Both the position numbers and the translations under genes were made by a program. From Bacteroidia bacterium (GTDB lineage: Bacteria; Bacteroidota; Bacteroidia; NS11-12g; UBA955), in the NCBI GenBank assembly GCA_023228875.1, contig JALOAG010000010.1, positions 22,893 through 86,892 on the forward strand: a stretch of 64,000 bases of DNA, read 5' to 3'. Positions within the stretch are counted from its first letter, which is position 1. Each line of letters opens with the position of its first letter. Shown in pieces: positions 52,495 to 61,669 of the stretch. Under the pieces are notes generated by a model, which had not been told where the DNA came from, made no database searches, and was given only the letters and a program-made list of their open reading frames with translations.

Positions 52495-52596
52495 ATGGGA
52501 AAATTAACTGAAAATAAATTTAAGATTTACCTTTTTTTCGCCATTATGCTATTGGTATTATTGGCGGTTATATTATTAAGAAAGATATTCTTTTAG
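52495..52596 (+). CDS. 33-aa single-pass membrane protein
   Basis: The ATG follows the transporter stop with no gap (TAAATG), and the frame encodes a 33-residue protein: a polar N-terminus (MGKLTENKFK), a 16-residue hydrophobic helix and RKIFF at the end. It overlaps the convergent kinase stop by 4 bp. The position suggests translational coupling to the transporter and a possible accessory role. I recognise no family. Confidence 0.5.
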   Translation: MGKLTENKFKIYLFFAIMLLVLLAVILLRKIFF

Positions 52597-53207
52597 AATA
52601 AACCATTTAGAGCAGTTTCAATCTTTGTAATAACCTGGTTGGTTGCTTCAGGAGAGTTGATGAAATCCAATTCATCAATATCTATAATTACAATGTTCCC
52701 TAAGTTGTAGGTTGAAATCCATGCTTCATATCTTTCGTTTAGCCTTTTTAAATAGTCTAAGCGAATTGAATCTTCATAATCTCTTCCTCTTTGTTGGATT
52801 TGTCTTACCAATGCTGGAATTGATGCACGTAAATAAATCAGTAAGTCAGGAGCTTGAATCATGGTGTTGAGAGATTGAAATAGAGCAATATAGGTTTCAA
52901 AATCTCTTGTACTCATCAAACCCATTGCGTGTAAGTTCGGTGCAAAAATATAAGCATCTTCATAGATGGTTCTGTCTTGAATTACACTGTTGGAGTTTGA
53001 ACGAATCTTCTTGATACTATTAAACCTGGCATTGAGAAAATACACCTGAAGGTTAAAGCTCCAGCGTTGCATATCTTCATAAAAGTCATTGATATATGGA
53101 TTGTCTTGCAAGTCTTCTAATTGTTCGTCCCAATTGTAATGTTTTGCTAATAGTTTAGCTAAAGTTGTTTTGCCTGAACCTATATTTCCTGCAATGGCTA
53201 TGTGCAT
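52593..53207 (-). CDS. Deoxynucleoside kinase
   Basis: The 204-aa product has the P-loop HIAIAGNIGSGKTTL and the deoxynucleoside-kinase motifs QDRTIYEDAYIF and RGRDYEDSIRLDYL. It phosphorylates deoxynucleosides for salvage. The ATG at 53207 matches the family N-terminus; an in-frame ATG at 53222 adds five residues. trpS lies 25 bp upstream of that ATG. Confidence 0.9.
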   Translation of the reverse strand: MHIAIAGNIGSGKTTLAKLLAKHYNWDEQLEDLQDNPYINDFYEDMQRWSFNLQVYFLNARFNSIKKIRSNSNSVIQDRTIYEDAYIFAPNLHAMGLMSTRDFETYIALFQSLNTMIQAPDLLIYLRASIPALVRQIQQRGRDYEDSIRLDYLKRLNERYEAWISTYNLGNIVIIDIDELDFINSPEATNQVITKIETALNGLF

Positions 53208-53247
53208 GTTGTTTCCTTTCATTTCTTTTTATATGACGAGTCAAATT

Positions 53248-54246
53248 TCAATAAAATTTCTTAATTCCAATAATTTCACGAATTTCTTTTATGGTTTTAG
53301 ATGCACTTTCTCTAGCGCGCTCTGCACCATCTTGAGCTACTCGAGATAAATATTTGTTATCTGCTAATGTGTCTGTGATTTTTTCTCTATATGGAGCTAT
53401 AAAATTCTCCATATCATCGGCAAGTTGTTTTTTGAGATCTCCGTAACGGATGGTGCAATCATTATATGCATTCCTATATTGTTCAAGAATTGTCTTGTCT
53501 GAAACTAACTCCATTAAACTAAAAATGTTTGCAATAGGTTCAGAAATCACAGCATTAGGTTCTGTAGGTCCAGAGTCTGTAACAGCACGCATAATTTTTT
53601 TTCTTAAAACACTTGCTTCTTCACCCATATAGATACAATCTGATTCTCCGGCAGATTTACTCATCTTACCTGTGCCGGTTAAACCAGGTACTTTCACTAA
53701 TTTGTTTCCAAAAGAGAATGCTTGGGGTTCTGTAAAGTATTCGCAATGATAAAGTCTGTTAAATCTATTTGCAAATGTGCGTGTCATCTCAATATGTTGT
53801 TCTTGGTCCTTGCCTACAGGAACTTTATTTGCTTTATGAATTAATATGTCGGCTGCCATTAATGTAGGGTAGGTGAGTAACCCTGCGTTAATATTATCAG
53901 GTTGTGTTTTTGCTTTTTCTTTGAAAGTGCTCACACGTTCGAGTTCGCCTTTATAAGCATTCATGTTTAAGTATAAATACAACTCTGTTACTTCCGGTAA
54001 ATCACTTTGAAGATAAATAACCGATTTTTCAGGGTTCAATCCAAGTGCAAGATATTCTGCAAGAACACGTTTGACTGATTGGTGTAAGTCTGTAGGTGTT
54101 GGATGTGTAGTGAGAGAATGATAGTCTGCAATAAAGAAATAACATTGATAAGCATCCTGCATTTTCAGAAAATTAGAAACTGCACCAAAGTAGTTCCCTA
54201 TGTGTAATTGGCCTGTTGGACGTATTCCGCTTACGACTCTTTCCAT
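53248..54246 (-). CDS. trpS: Tryptophan-tRNA ligase
   Basis: The 332-aa product has RPTGQLHIGNYFGA, with the HIGH-type motif, and GTGKMSKSAG (KMSKS). It charges tRNA-Trp. The length is the bacterial norm. A TATTTTTG box ends 5 nt before the ATG. Confidence 0.96.
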   Translation of the reverse strand: MERVVSGIRPTGQLHIGNYFGAVSNFLKMQDAYQCYFFIADYHSLTTHPTPTDLHQSVKRVLAEYLALGLNPEKSVIYLQSDLPEVTELYLYLNMNAYKGELERVSTFKEKAKTQPDNINAGLLTYPTLMAADILIHKANKVPVGKDQEQHIEMTRTFANRFNRLYHCEYFTEPQAFSFGNKLVKVPGLTGTGKMSKSAGESDCIYMGEEASVLRKKIMRAVTDSGPTEPNAVISEPIANIFSLMELVSDKTILEQYRNAYNDCTIRYGDLKKQLADDMENFIAPYREKITDTLADNKYLSRVAQDGAERARESASKTIKEIREIIGIKKFY

Positions 54247-54251
54247 TCGGG

Positions 54252-54259
54252 CAAAAATA
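54252..54259 (-). promoter_or_regulatory. -7 box (TATTTTTG) 5 nt before trpS
   Basis: This exact TAnnTTTG match on the minus strand is separated from the ATG only by CCCGA. A leaderless transcript is predicted. Confidence 0.55.
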
Positions 54260-54300
54260 CATTTAATAAACGCATTTATGAATTCATGTGAATAAAAAAA

Positions 54301-54324
54301 GGGCTTCTACTGAAGCCCTTTTTT
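54301..54324. terminator. Bidirectional rho-independent terminator
   Basis: GGGCTTC and GAAGCCC form a 7-bp stem with a TACT loop. T runs follow on the plus strand and A runs precede it, so both directions have a T tract. It should end the minus-strand sigma/anti-sigma/cargo operon. Confidence 0.88.
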
Positions 54325-54343
54325 ATCGTGTTTTAGATTGTGT

Positions 54344-57300
54344 TTAATGTTTTTCTCTTATGAGAACAACAATACCGCTTACATCATCTTCTTCCATGCC
54401 TTTAAATCTGTATTTCAATTGATAGATATATTGACCATCAGGGCATATTGCACCAGTATTGTTTACTGTACCATTCCAATCAAAATCGGCATTATCTGAT
54501 TTGAAAACTATATCACCCCAACGATTGCGAATTGTTAATTCATATAAATCATGACCGTTAATTGGAATATCAAACACGTCATTCAATCCATCTCCGCCTT
54601 TGCCATCTGCTGCAGGTGTAAACACGTTCGGCACTTGAATTTTTCGGAAGAATGAAATCTCCTTACAAACGGTGTCAATACAGCCTCCCGGATTCTCAAC
54701 AATTAGACATACATACCATACGCCAAGTGAATCAACGTAATTGTTGCATACTTTTTCATCGTTAGTTTCAATTACTTCCTTAAATGGCTCTCCACTCTGA
54801 GTGATGTCTGTAGTGTGGTAGAATCCCCAACGATTTTTTGTTGAATTATAAGATGTGTTTTTGAAGCAGAAATTAGGTGATTTAGTTGAATCAATCTCAA
54901 AATCAGCAATAACTGAATCAACGTAAACCAGAATAGTGTCTGATGCTGGGCATTTAAGAATATTTGGATCCATAATTCCATCTACTGTTATCATAAATGT
55001 TCCTACCCCAAAGAATTGCTTTTGTATAACTGAATCAGGTCGAGTAAGCGTATCACTAAAACCTTTTGCAGCATCAAAATTCCAATGGTAATTTATATAA
55101 TCCGGATCTCCGGTAACTTTAAAAGTTACAATGTCTCCAGGACAGATTGTGTCTTTATCGGCAGTTAATTCTACAGGACTCTTACCAATTACTTTAATGC
55201 CATATTTAGGTTGGCTATTGTCTATTGTATCAGGATAAGTAAATCCGCAGAATCTGCCAGCTACAGAGTCAAACATTGTGAGATAAGCATAATAGGTAGT
55301 ATCACCTAATCCAAAGAATGTGTATGCACGTTTAAAGGAATCTAGCTGATTTGGTGCCTTTTCAGACAAAGTAGTATTGTCTCCAAATCTCCATACCCAT
55401 TCTGAGTGAGGTGTAATACGTTCGCTCTTGTTATAGAATACAATAGAATCCCCTGAACAGATTTCTTGAATATCTGTTGTAAAATCAGGAATTGGACCGG
55501 CAATAATAAAGGTCTTTCTGATAGAGTCTTCACAACCGAGCTTGGTTTTTAATCTAAAGAATACTTCAAATGTACCGGCTCTTGTGTAATTATGTCCAAT
55601 ATTAAAGCCTAAATATGGAGGGTAGGTTTGTCTGTTAAACAAATCAGGCTGTTTTCCATCCCCCCAGTCTATATACCATTCTATGATTTCGTCACAATCG
55701 TAACCTAATTTTTGTGGACATGGGTCAACCAAAATTGTTGAATCAAAGAAGGTAACAATGTTTATGCAGGCATTTAATGTATCTTTAAATCCAAAATTAG
55801 AGAATAAGCGAGTTACATAGATGTTTTGGTATAGCGTATCTTGGCAACCGGTACTGTCACTGGCTGCTAACCTCATTGTATAAATTCCTGAGTCAAGGTA
55901 ATAAATTTTATTAGGGCCGTTTCCTCCAAGAATGACAGGACTATAACTGAATGTACCATAAGGGTTTGTGCCTGAATTATTGGGTGCAAAAATAGTGTTA
56001 GGATCTCCGGGGTTATCATCGCCTTTTGACCAATCCCATTTTGTGAATCCTTCAATTTTAGGTTGACCTGCTTGACTTTCCCTCGTTCCCCAGTAATCTA
56101 TACAATCCATCCATACCGGCATTCCGCAAGGAGAAGGAACATTATTATCAGGGTCAATATGGAAATATCGGAAGTATGGCGTGCCTTCAATCTCGGTTTC
56201 TTTACAGATAATAGAGTCGGTAACTTCTAATTTATTATAGAATCCAACAATAACCCTATAACCACTCTGCACAAGACATCCTCCAATTCGAGATCTGATT
56301 TGGAAAATAAGGTTAAATATACCATTCTCTTCAGCAATGAATGTGTATGCATTGTTCGGATAGTCTGCAGGTGCATTGTTATATTGATCTAAGCCGAAAA
56401 TGGATGTATCACGGAAATGAGTTGAAGTTCTCTGTGTGGGTGTGATATACCAGATGATTCTATCGCCTAGACCGGTAGTGTCAATACATTCAAGTTCGAA
56501 TATTTGTGCAATTTCTTCGTTTGATAGTTCTGCAAGTTTAAACCCTAATGCATCAAAAGCGGGTTCTAAAATATCAAATATTTGAGAAACGTCCGCTTCT
56601 GCTTTCCATTGCTGAACAGTACCAATTGAGAAACGTTCTTTCTTTAAGCTTTGAGTTGTGCCACCATAAGTTCGCAATACTTCTCTATTAAGAAAATTCT
56701 CTAGGTAGGTTCCCCCGTTTTGAGGTACAAACCACTCGTAGTTTTCTAATACTTGATAAGAATAGAAAGGAAATCTTCCACCTTCTTCTACATCACTTGG
56801 GGCATAACGTGTAAAGGTATATGAAATTTGGTCAGCATCATAAGGAACTGTCAAGTTTCCTTTCTTTACTTTCATTACCAAAGAGTCTCCCTTACATACT
56901 TTATAAACATTCGTGTAACCGGCTAAAGGTTGAGCAGGAACCAATATCTCAACAGCCGGATCAATAACAGGGAATTTAATGAATGAATCATAATAAACTG
57001 TATCGTAGCACATGTTTGGTGGTTGTCCATTTCCGATGATTATTCCAACGTCTGCATACCCACTCAAACTATCCTTAATTGAACCGGCATTAGGGTATGC
57101 AATAAAGAGTTTGTTTGGATAAGGGCCTGACATAGGATATGGCATAATAGGACTGGGGCTTTGATAGGTTCCTGTTTGCCCGCCCGGTAAGAACGGAATC
57201 CAATTATTCCCTAATGATGTATCAGGGTTAATATATGCTTCACTTGAGGTACATCCGGGTTGAGTTCCTGGGTCTAAGTTAAAGGTAATGCCATAGTTAG

Positions 57301-59122
57301 GTGGTCCGCCAAAGCAATATCGTCCTTCTTTTCTTACACCGGATGCGCGTGGTTTCATAATGGAAATCTGCGTGGTAGCTTGGCTCTCACACGCCAGTGC
57401 ATGACAGGTGTCTTTATGATATAATTTCACATTATAACATCGAGGAATTTCTAAATAAAACAATCTCCGATGTTCAGCAGCATCATTAGTATCAACACTT
57501 ATTTGATGACAACCGGGCGTAGGACCTCCTGTTACAATTATTGTTTTAGAAAATGGGGTGTTTGTTAAATAAAATGAATCATAATAGATTGAATCCCAGT
57601 CTGTGTATGTATGGACAGGTAAAGAATCCAATGACCATTTACAGTTGACACCAACATTAATTCCGGCAACTGTGTTGGTAGTACACTTTGGCGCATAGTC
57701 ATCATCAAAATCCCATATTCTAAACACACAATCTTTTCCTCTATTTGGTAATGAGTCTTTTTCAGGGACTAATTTTAATGAAGTACTATCGAAGTGATAA
57801 ATCCACATTTGAAGTGTATCATCGTAGTAACCTCTTTGGTCATTAAAGAATTTTCTATCATTATGGAAAAATCCTGATTCATTAGGGAAATGCACAGGTT
57901 TTTTAGCTTCGCACTGATAACGTTCATCAATTGGAATTTTAGGTCCGGGTATTGATGAAGCAGGTCCTATTAATTGGACTTGTTTAAAAATATCTCTGTT
58001 TCCGCAAATAGGGTGTGTATATCTATATCTAACTAAGAAAGGTCCTGCTTTTGAGAATGCATGTTTAGTAGTAAGTGGATTTTTATTGTCAAAGTTCATC
58101 GGTCCTGAATCAGGGTCGCCAAACTCCCATACGAAGCCGGTTGCTCCTGTAGGGATTCCGGGGACTAGTGTGAAATTAATCGGATTGTCTGCCATGCAAA
58201 TAGAATCTCTGTCCGGAACAATTTCCCCATGCACAAGTAAGTTAACAGCCGAACCATCAAAACAAAAAGTTTCAGTACAACCTGTTGTGTCAGTTACAGT
58301 AAGGCAGGTTTTGAAAGCTCCTTGATTTGGACCCTCTAAATAAAACATGTGTTTAACACTGGGTCCCCATGTTGTGGAGTCGTATGTGCCATCTCCAAAA
58401 TCCCACATGAATTTATAAACTCCTGTAATTGGAATAGTTGAATTGTTGATAATTGTCATTAATGTAGAGTCGCAACCTTTGGGTTTATCTGATGTAAAGT
58501 TAAGACCTAAAGAGGGTTTTACTTCTACTACATTTTGCAATCTTTTCACAACAATACAGCCATTTGCGTCTTCAATTTCAATATCAACACTATAATAATT
58601 TCCTCCAGGGTCAGCAGTGCTAAAGTCAAAACTAAAAGGCATTGTTGGATTGAATTCCTCTACCTGTAAACCTGCTGCTACATATTTTACTCTTTTAATA
58701 AAAGAACCGGAAGCTGCTTTGCTCTTATCAACAACTGTAAATTTATTACCTGCAAAACATTGTACCTTTGGTGTGATAATATCCACATCCATTGTAGGAG
58801 GAGGCAATATTGTTACTTTAATTGTCTGTGTGCAAGTTTTACCGGATGCATCTGTGTATGTCAATGTAACATCATAAGTGCCTGGTGAATTAAAGGAATA
58901 GGTTGGCGTAGGGTTGCCCGACAGATCCTTCGTGCCTGCAAAATCCCATACAACGTTTGTTGCCCCTACAGCTTCTAATTTAAACTGAATGGGGGAGTTT
59001 GCGCATAATGAGGAGCTCAAAATGCTTGGGGGAATACATTGTGCATTCACATTCTGATTAGCCCATAATGTTAACACGGCAATAAATAGCCATTGCGTTA
59101 ATTTGAATTTTAGGTATTTCAT
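54344..59122 (-). CDS. Large T9SS type B cargo protein with PKD repeats
   Basis: The 1592-aa product has a signal peptide (MKYLKFKLTQWLFIAVLTLW, cleavage near VNA-QCIPP). Many PKD repeats carry motifs such as WDFAGTKDL, WDFGDGTYDS, WRFGDNTTLS and WYIDWGDG. A C-terminal type B sorting domain has VPNVFTPAADGKGGDGLNDVF, IRNRWGDIVF and WNGTVNNTG. The start at 59122 fits the signal better than the in-frame ATG at 59143. It is probably the last gene of the sigma/anti-sigma operon and ends before a strong terminator. A surface adhesin is likely but not shown. Confidence 0.9.
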   Translation of the reverse strand: MKYLKFKLTQWLFIAVLTLWANQNVNAQCIPPSILSSSLCANSPIQFKLEAVGATNVVWDFAGTKDLSGNPTPTYSFNSPGTYDVTLTYTDASGKTCTQTIKVTILPPPTMDVDIITPKVQCFAGNKFTVVDKSKAASGSFIKRVKYVAAGLQVEEFNPTMPFSFDFSTADPGGNYYSVDIEIEDANGCIVVKRLQNVVEVKPSLGLNFTSDKPKGCDSTLMTIINNSTIPITGVYKFMWDFGDGTYDSTTWGPSVKHMFYLEGPNQGAFKTCLTVTDTTGCTETFCFDGSAVNLLVHGEIVPDRDSICMADNPINFTLVPGIPTGATGFVWEFGDPDSGPMNFDNKNPLTTKHAFSKAGPFLVRYRYTHPICGNRDIFKQVQLIGPASSIPGPKIPIDERYQCEAKKPVHFPNESGFFHNDRKFFNDQRGYYDDTLQMWIYHFDSTSLKLVPEKDSLPNRGKDCVFRIWDFDDDYAPKCTTNTVAGINVGVNCKWSLDSLPVHTYTDWDSIYYDSFYLTNTPFSKTIIVTGGPTPGCHQISVDTNDAAEHRRLFYLEIPRCYNVKLYHKDTCHALACESQATTQISIMKPRASGVRKEGRYCFGGPPNYGITFNLDPGTQPGCTSSEAYINPDTSLGNNWIPFLPGGQTGTYQSPSPIMPYPMSGPYPNKLFIAYPNAGSIKDSLSGYADVGIIIGNGQPPNMCYDTVYYDSFIKFPVIDPAVEILVPAQPLAGYTNVYKVCKGDSLVMKVKKGNLTVPYDADQISYTFTRYAPSDVEEGGRFPFYSYQVLENYEWFVPQNGGTYLENFLNREVLRTYGGTTQSLKKERFSIGTVQQWKAEADVSQIFDILEPAFDALGFKLAELSNEEIAQIFELECIDTTGLGDRIIWYITPTQRTSTHFRDTSIFGLDQYNNAPADYPNNAYTFIAEENGIFNLIFQIRSRIGGCLVQSGYRVIVGFYNKLEVTDSIICKETEIEGTPYFRYFHIDPDNNVPSPCGMPVWMDCIDYWGTRESQAGQPKIEGFTKWDWSKGDDNPGDPNTIFAPNNSGTNPYGTFSYSPVILGGNGPNKIYYLDSGIYTMRLAASDSTGCQDTLYQNIYVTRLFSNFGFKDTLNACINIVTFFDSTILVDPCPQKLGYDCDEIIEWYIDWGDGKQPDLFNRQTYPPYLGFNIGHNYTRAGTFEVFFRLKTKLGCEDSIRKTFIIAGPIPDFTTDIQEICSGDSIVFYNKSERITPHSEWVWRFGDNTTLSEKAPNQLDSFKRAYTFFGLGDTTYYAYLTMFDSVAGRFCGFTYPDTIDNSQPKYGIKVIGKSPVELTADKDTICPGDIVTFKVTGDPDYINYHWNFDAAKGFSDTLTRPDSVIQKQFFGVGTFMITVDGIMDPNILKCPASDTILVYVDSVIADFEIDSTKSPNFCFKNTSYNSTKNRWGFYHTTDITQSGEPFKEVIETNDEKVCNNYVDSLGVWYVCLIVENPGGCIDTVCKEISFFRKIQVPNVFTPAADGKGGDGLNDVFDIPINGHDLYELTIRNRWGDIVFKSDNADFDWNGTVNNTGAICPDGQYIYQLKYRFKGMEEDDVSGIVVLIREKH

Positions 59123-59153
59123 ATTGGTAATTTTTGATTTCATTTCGTAAAAT

Positions 59154-60473
59154 TTAATTGCGAATTATTTGAATAATTCCGGTTTGTGTCTTAATAGATT
59201 GATTTGGTAGCTGATAATTTAATTGATAAATATATGAACCTGCTGGAACAGCATTGCCATTCATATCATTGCCATCCCATTGTGTTTTTAAGTTGTTTGT
59301 TTGGAAAATGATTGTGTTTGAAGGTCCTACAACTTTTACATTGAATAAAATAGCTCCCTCAATATTGATTATCCATTTGTCATTCAAACCATCATTATTA
59401 GGAGTGATTACTGTAGGAATCATAATGTCTTGGTTTGAATAGAAATATCTACTAATATCTTCTGTATATGTTGCGGTACAACCATTGTGGTCAGTTGAGT
59501 GTAAGGAAAGTAAAGCCGTGTTTGTGGAAGTAGATTCCATGTTGCGATAATAAACAATCTGTTTAACATCCTCATTAATTAATTCATTATTTATAAACCA
59601 ATCAACGTTAGAAAGTGAATTCCAATTCAGTATATCGCATAATACACCTTCTTTTCCTGCATTTGATATTTCGATTGATGGAGTGTTTTGTGCAATCATA
59701 AACCTACGTTCAATCTTGTCTCCATTGCGTGTATTTGCTCTGGCAATAAGCCATTTGTTTTTTACAGACATTGGTGAAACAGTTATCTGTCGCTCTCCTT
59801 CAAATATTTGAATATTTGAAATAATTCTGTTGCCAAAAATTTGGGTTGGTTTTAGTGCCTCAGCAAAACATAATACGGTATCTGAAATTAATGTTTTAGA
59901 TTTTTCAATACTTAATACATTGATGTTTTGGCTTGGTTCTATATGCGTGTTTTTCAACTGTTCTGTTTTTGGAGTTTCTTCAACCGGAAGGTTTTTATGT
60001 TCTGCTTTTGAAGGAACTTCGGTTAGTGTATTCTTGTGAATAGTATTGGCATCAGCATCAGCTTTGGTAGGGCTAATTGTACTTTCCTGAGCTGGTTTGG
60101 AAGTTGTTGCAGATTCCTGATTGACACTAATGGTGTTTTCGTCATATTCAACAGGAGTTTGCTCTTGAGTTTTTGATGCTGTGACGGGTGTTGAAATGGA
60201 TTCAGATTGTTCAGCACTGTTAAGAAAATAAACGGCACTTCCGATTATGGCAGCTACAGATGACAAGACTATAATTTTACCGATAGTGGAAAGTCCTGAA
60301 ATCAAACCACTGCCTGAAGAACCCATTGGCTCGAGAGTGGATGTGGAGACCGGTGAGGTAACTGATTGAGCAATTTGATTCCACACACCTTCAGGTGCAG
60401 GTATCTCTACATTGTTTAAGGTTTGCTTAAATAATGCGTCAAATTGTTGTTCTAAATGTTGGTTGCCATCCAT
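59154..60473 (-). CDS. Anti-sigma-like membrane protein with T9SS type B sorting domain
   Basis: The 439-aa product has an N-terminal soluble part of about 60 residues (QFDALFKQTLNN, PAPEGVWNQI), resembling Bacteroidota anti-sigma-type N-termini. One membrane helix follows at about residues 64-84. Then come a Thr/Pro/Glu-rich linker (90-190), a PKD-like region (about 190-340) and a C-terminal type B sorting domain (IPTVITPNNDGLNDKW, VVGPSNTIIF, WDGNDMNGNAVPAG). There is no cleavable signal peptide. It starts 2 bp after the sigma stop and is followed by the giant cargo gene. Anti-sigma activity is inferred from position and topology. Confidence 0.8.
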   Translation of the reverse strand: MDGNQHLEQQFDALFKQTLNNVEIPAPEGVWNQIAQSVTSPVSTSTLEPMGSSGSGLISGLSTIGKIIVLSSVAAIIGSAVYFLNSAEQSESISTPVTASKTQEQTPVEYDENTISVNQESATTSKPAQESTISPTKADADANTIHKNTLTEVPSKAEHKNLPVEETPKTEQLKNTHIEPSQNINVLSIEKSKTLISDTVLCFAEALKPTQIFGNRIISNIQIFEGERQITVSPMSVKNKWLIARANTRNGDKIERRFMIAQNTPSIEISNAGKEGVLCDILNWNSLSNVDWFINNELINEDVKQIVYYRNMESTSTNTALLSLHSTDHNGCTATYTEDISRYFYSNQDIMIPTVITPNNDGLNDKWIINIEGAILFNVKVVGPSNTIIFQTNNLKTQWDGNDMNGNAVPAGSYIYQLNYQLPNQSIKTQTGIIQIIRN

Positions 60474-60475
60474 CT

Positions 60476-61012
60476 TTATTTATCTTTTTTTATTTTGGAC
60501 ATCAGAACTAATCTTGCTTTGCGTAACTGTGTTTTAGAGGTATTTTCTGAGATATTCAATTCTTTTGCTATCTCTTGATGAGAATATCCTTCTATCACAT
60601 ACAAGTTGAATACTGTTCTGTATCCGGTCGGCAAGCTGCTAATCAGTTTGAGTAAGTCTTGAACATTGAGTTTTTCAATAATTTTAGTATCAAAGCCTAT
60701 GTTTTCATAGTTGTCAATACCTGAATCCTCAATAGATTTGACTTGTTTTCTGCAAAATTCGAGGGCTGTAGTAACAAAGATTCTTCTTAACCAGCCTTCA
60801 AATGAACCTTCGAATCTGAATTGTTCGAGTTTTTGAAATACTCTTATAAAACCTTCTTGCAGAAAGTCTTTTGCCATATCAGAGTCCGAGGCATAACGCA
60901 TACACACCGCAAACATTTTTGCCGAATATATATCAAATAACTTTTTTTGAGAAACAGCATCCCCTTTCAAGCATTTCAACACCAAATCTTTTTCTTCTTC
61001 CGCTGGTAACAT
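60476..61012 (-). CDS. ECF-type RNA polymerase sigma factor
   Basis: The 178-aa product has sigma region 2 (DFLQEGFIRVFQKLEQF, GWLRRIFVTTALEF) and region 4 (LPTGYRTVFNLYVIEGYSHQ, EIAKELNISENTSKTQLRKA) and no region 3, as in ECF sigma factors. It is immediately followed by the anti-sigma-like gene. It could be related to SigP, which acts with PorX in T9SS control in the studied case, but orthology cannot be judged here. Confidence 0.93.
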   Translation of the reverse strand: MLPAEEEKDLVLKCLKGDAVSQKKLFDIYSAKMFAVCMRYASDSDMAKDFLQEGFIRVFQKLEQFRFEGSFEGWLRRIFVTTALEFCRKQVKSIEDSGIDNYENIGFDTKIIEKLNVQDLLKLISSLPTGYRTVFNLYVIEGYSHQEIAKELNISENTSKTQLRKARLVLMSKIKKDK

Positions 61013-61105
61013 TCCTTGTCATTACTCGGGTTTGCACTTTTACTCAACTCTTTAGATGACAGTTCTGTGCAAAAGGTTGTCTTACTATTATTTTTTTTTC
61101 TGAAA

Positions 61106-61588
61106 TTATTCAGAAGGCTTTGTGATGCGATGGAGTCCGAATCTTTCTTCCAAGATATCTTTAGTAGTTTCTGAATAATACCCAACACTTTCTATGGCTT
61201 CAATTATGTCCTCTTGTTTGAGCGAATTACAAATCCTTCTAAACTTTATTGCTAACATATTCTCACTTTTATTAATTGTAAAAGAAGCAAATAATAGGTT
61301 GAGATTGTTTTCTAAGATCTCTTCGTATAATTGTTTTTGCAAATGTTCGTCTTCAGGTAAATAGCATACTGGAGATAGAACTTGAAAAATGTTTAAGGTA
61401 TAGCCATCAGGCTGAAAATATTGCCAACCCGTCATCTCTTTTTGTTCCCATAAATCTACATAGATTTCTGTGTCGCCATTGTATAAAAGCCATTGTCCCG
61501 GCTCGCTGCAACGACTTTGCATAGGGTCGATTCCTAATATATTTATAGACTGCTCGATTAGTGTCTTGTAGTCATCAAAGTTTTTCAT
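61106..61588 (-). CDS. YbjN/type III chaperone-like protein
   Basis: The 160-aa product has an alpha/beta pattern typical of YbjN or the type III secretion chaperone-like fold (ending ...QEDIIEAIESVGYYSETTKD). No signal peptide is present. It lies 93 bp upstream of the sigma factor in the same orientation, so it might share its transcript. The function is unknown. Confidence 0.65.
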   Translation of the reverse strand: MKNFDDYKTLIEQSINILGIDPMQSRCSEPGQWLLYNGDTEIYVDLWEQKEMTGWQYFQPDGYTLNIFQVLSPVCYLPEDEHLQKQLYEEILENNLNLLFASFTINKSENMLAIKFRRICNSLKQEDIIEAIESVGYYSETTKDILEERFGLHRITKPSE

Positions 61589-61627
61589 CGGGCTTCAAAA
61601 TTAGTTTTTTTTTACTTGTGGATTTTA

Positions 61628-61635
61628 TACCTTTG
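61628..61635 (+). promoter_or_regulatory. -7 box (TACCTTTG) of sucD
   Basis: This exact TAnnTTTG match leaves a leader of about 30 nt before the ATG at 61670. Confidence 0.55.
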
Positions 61636-61669
61636 CAACACGTTTATAAAAGTTCAAAATATATTTTAA

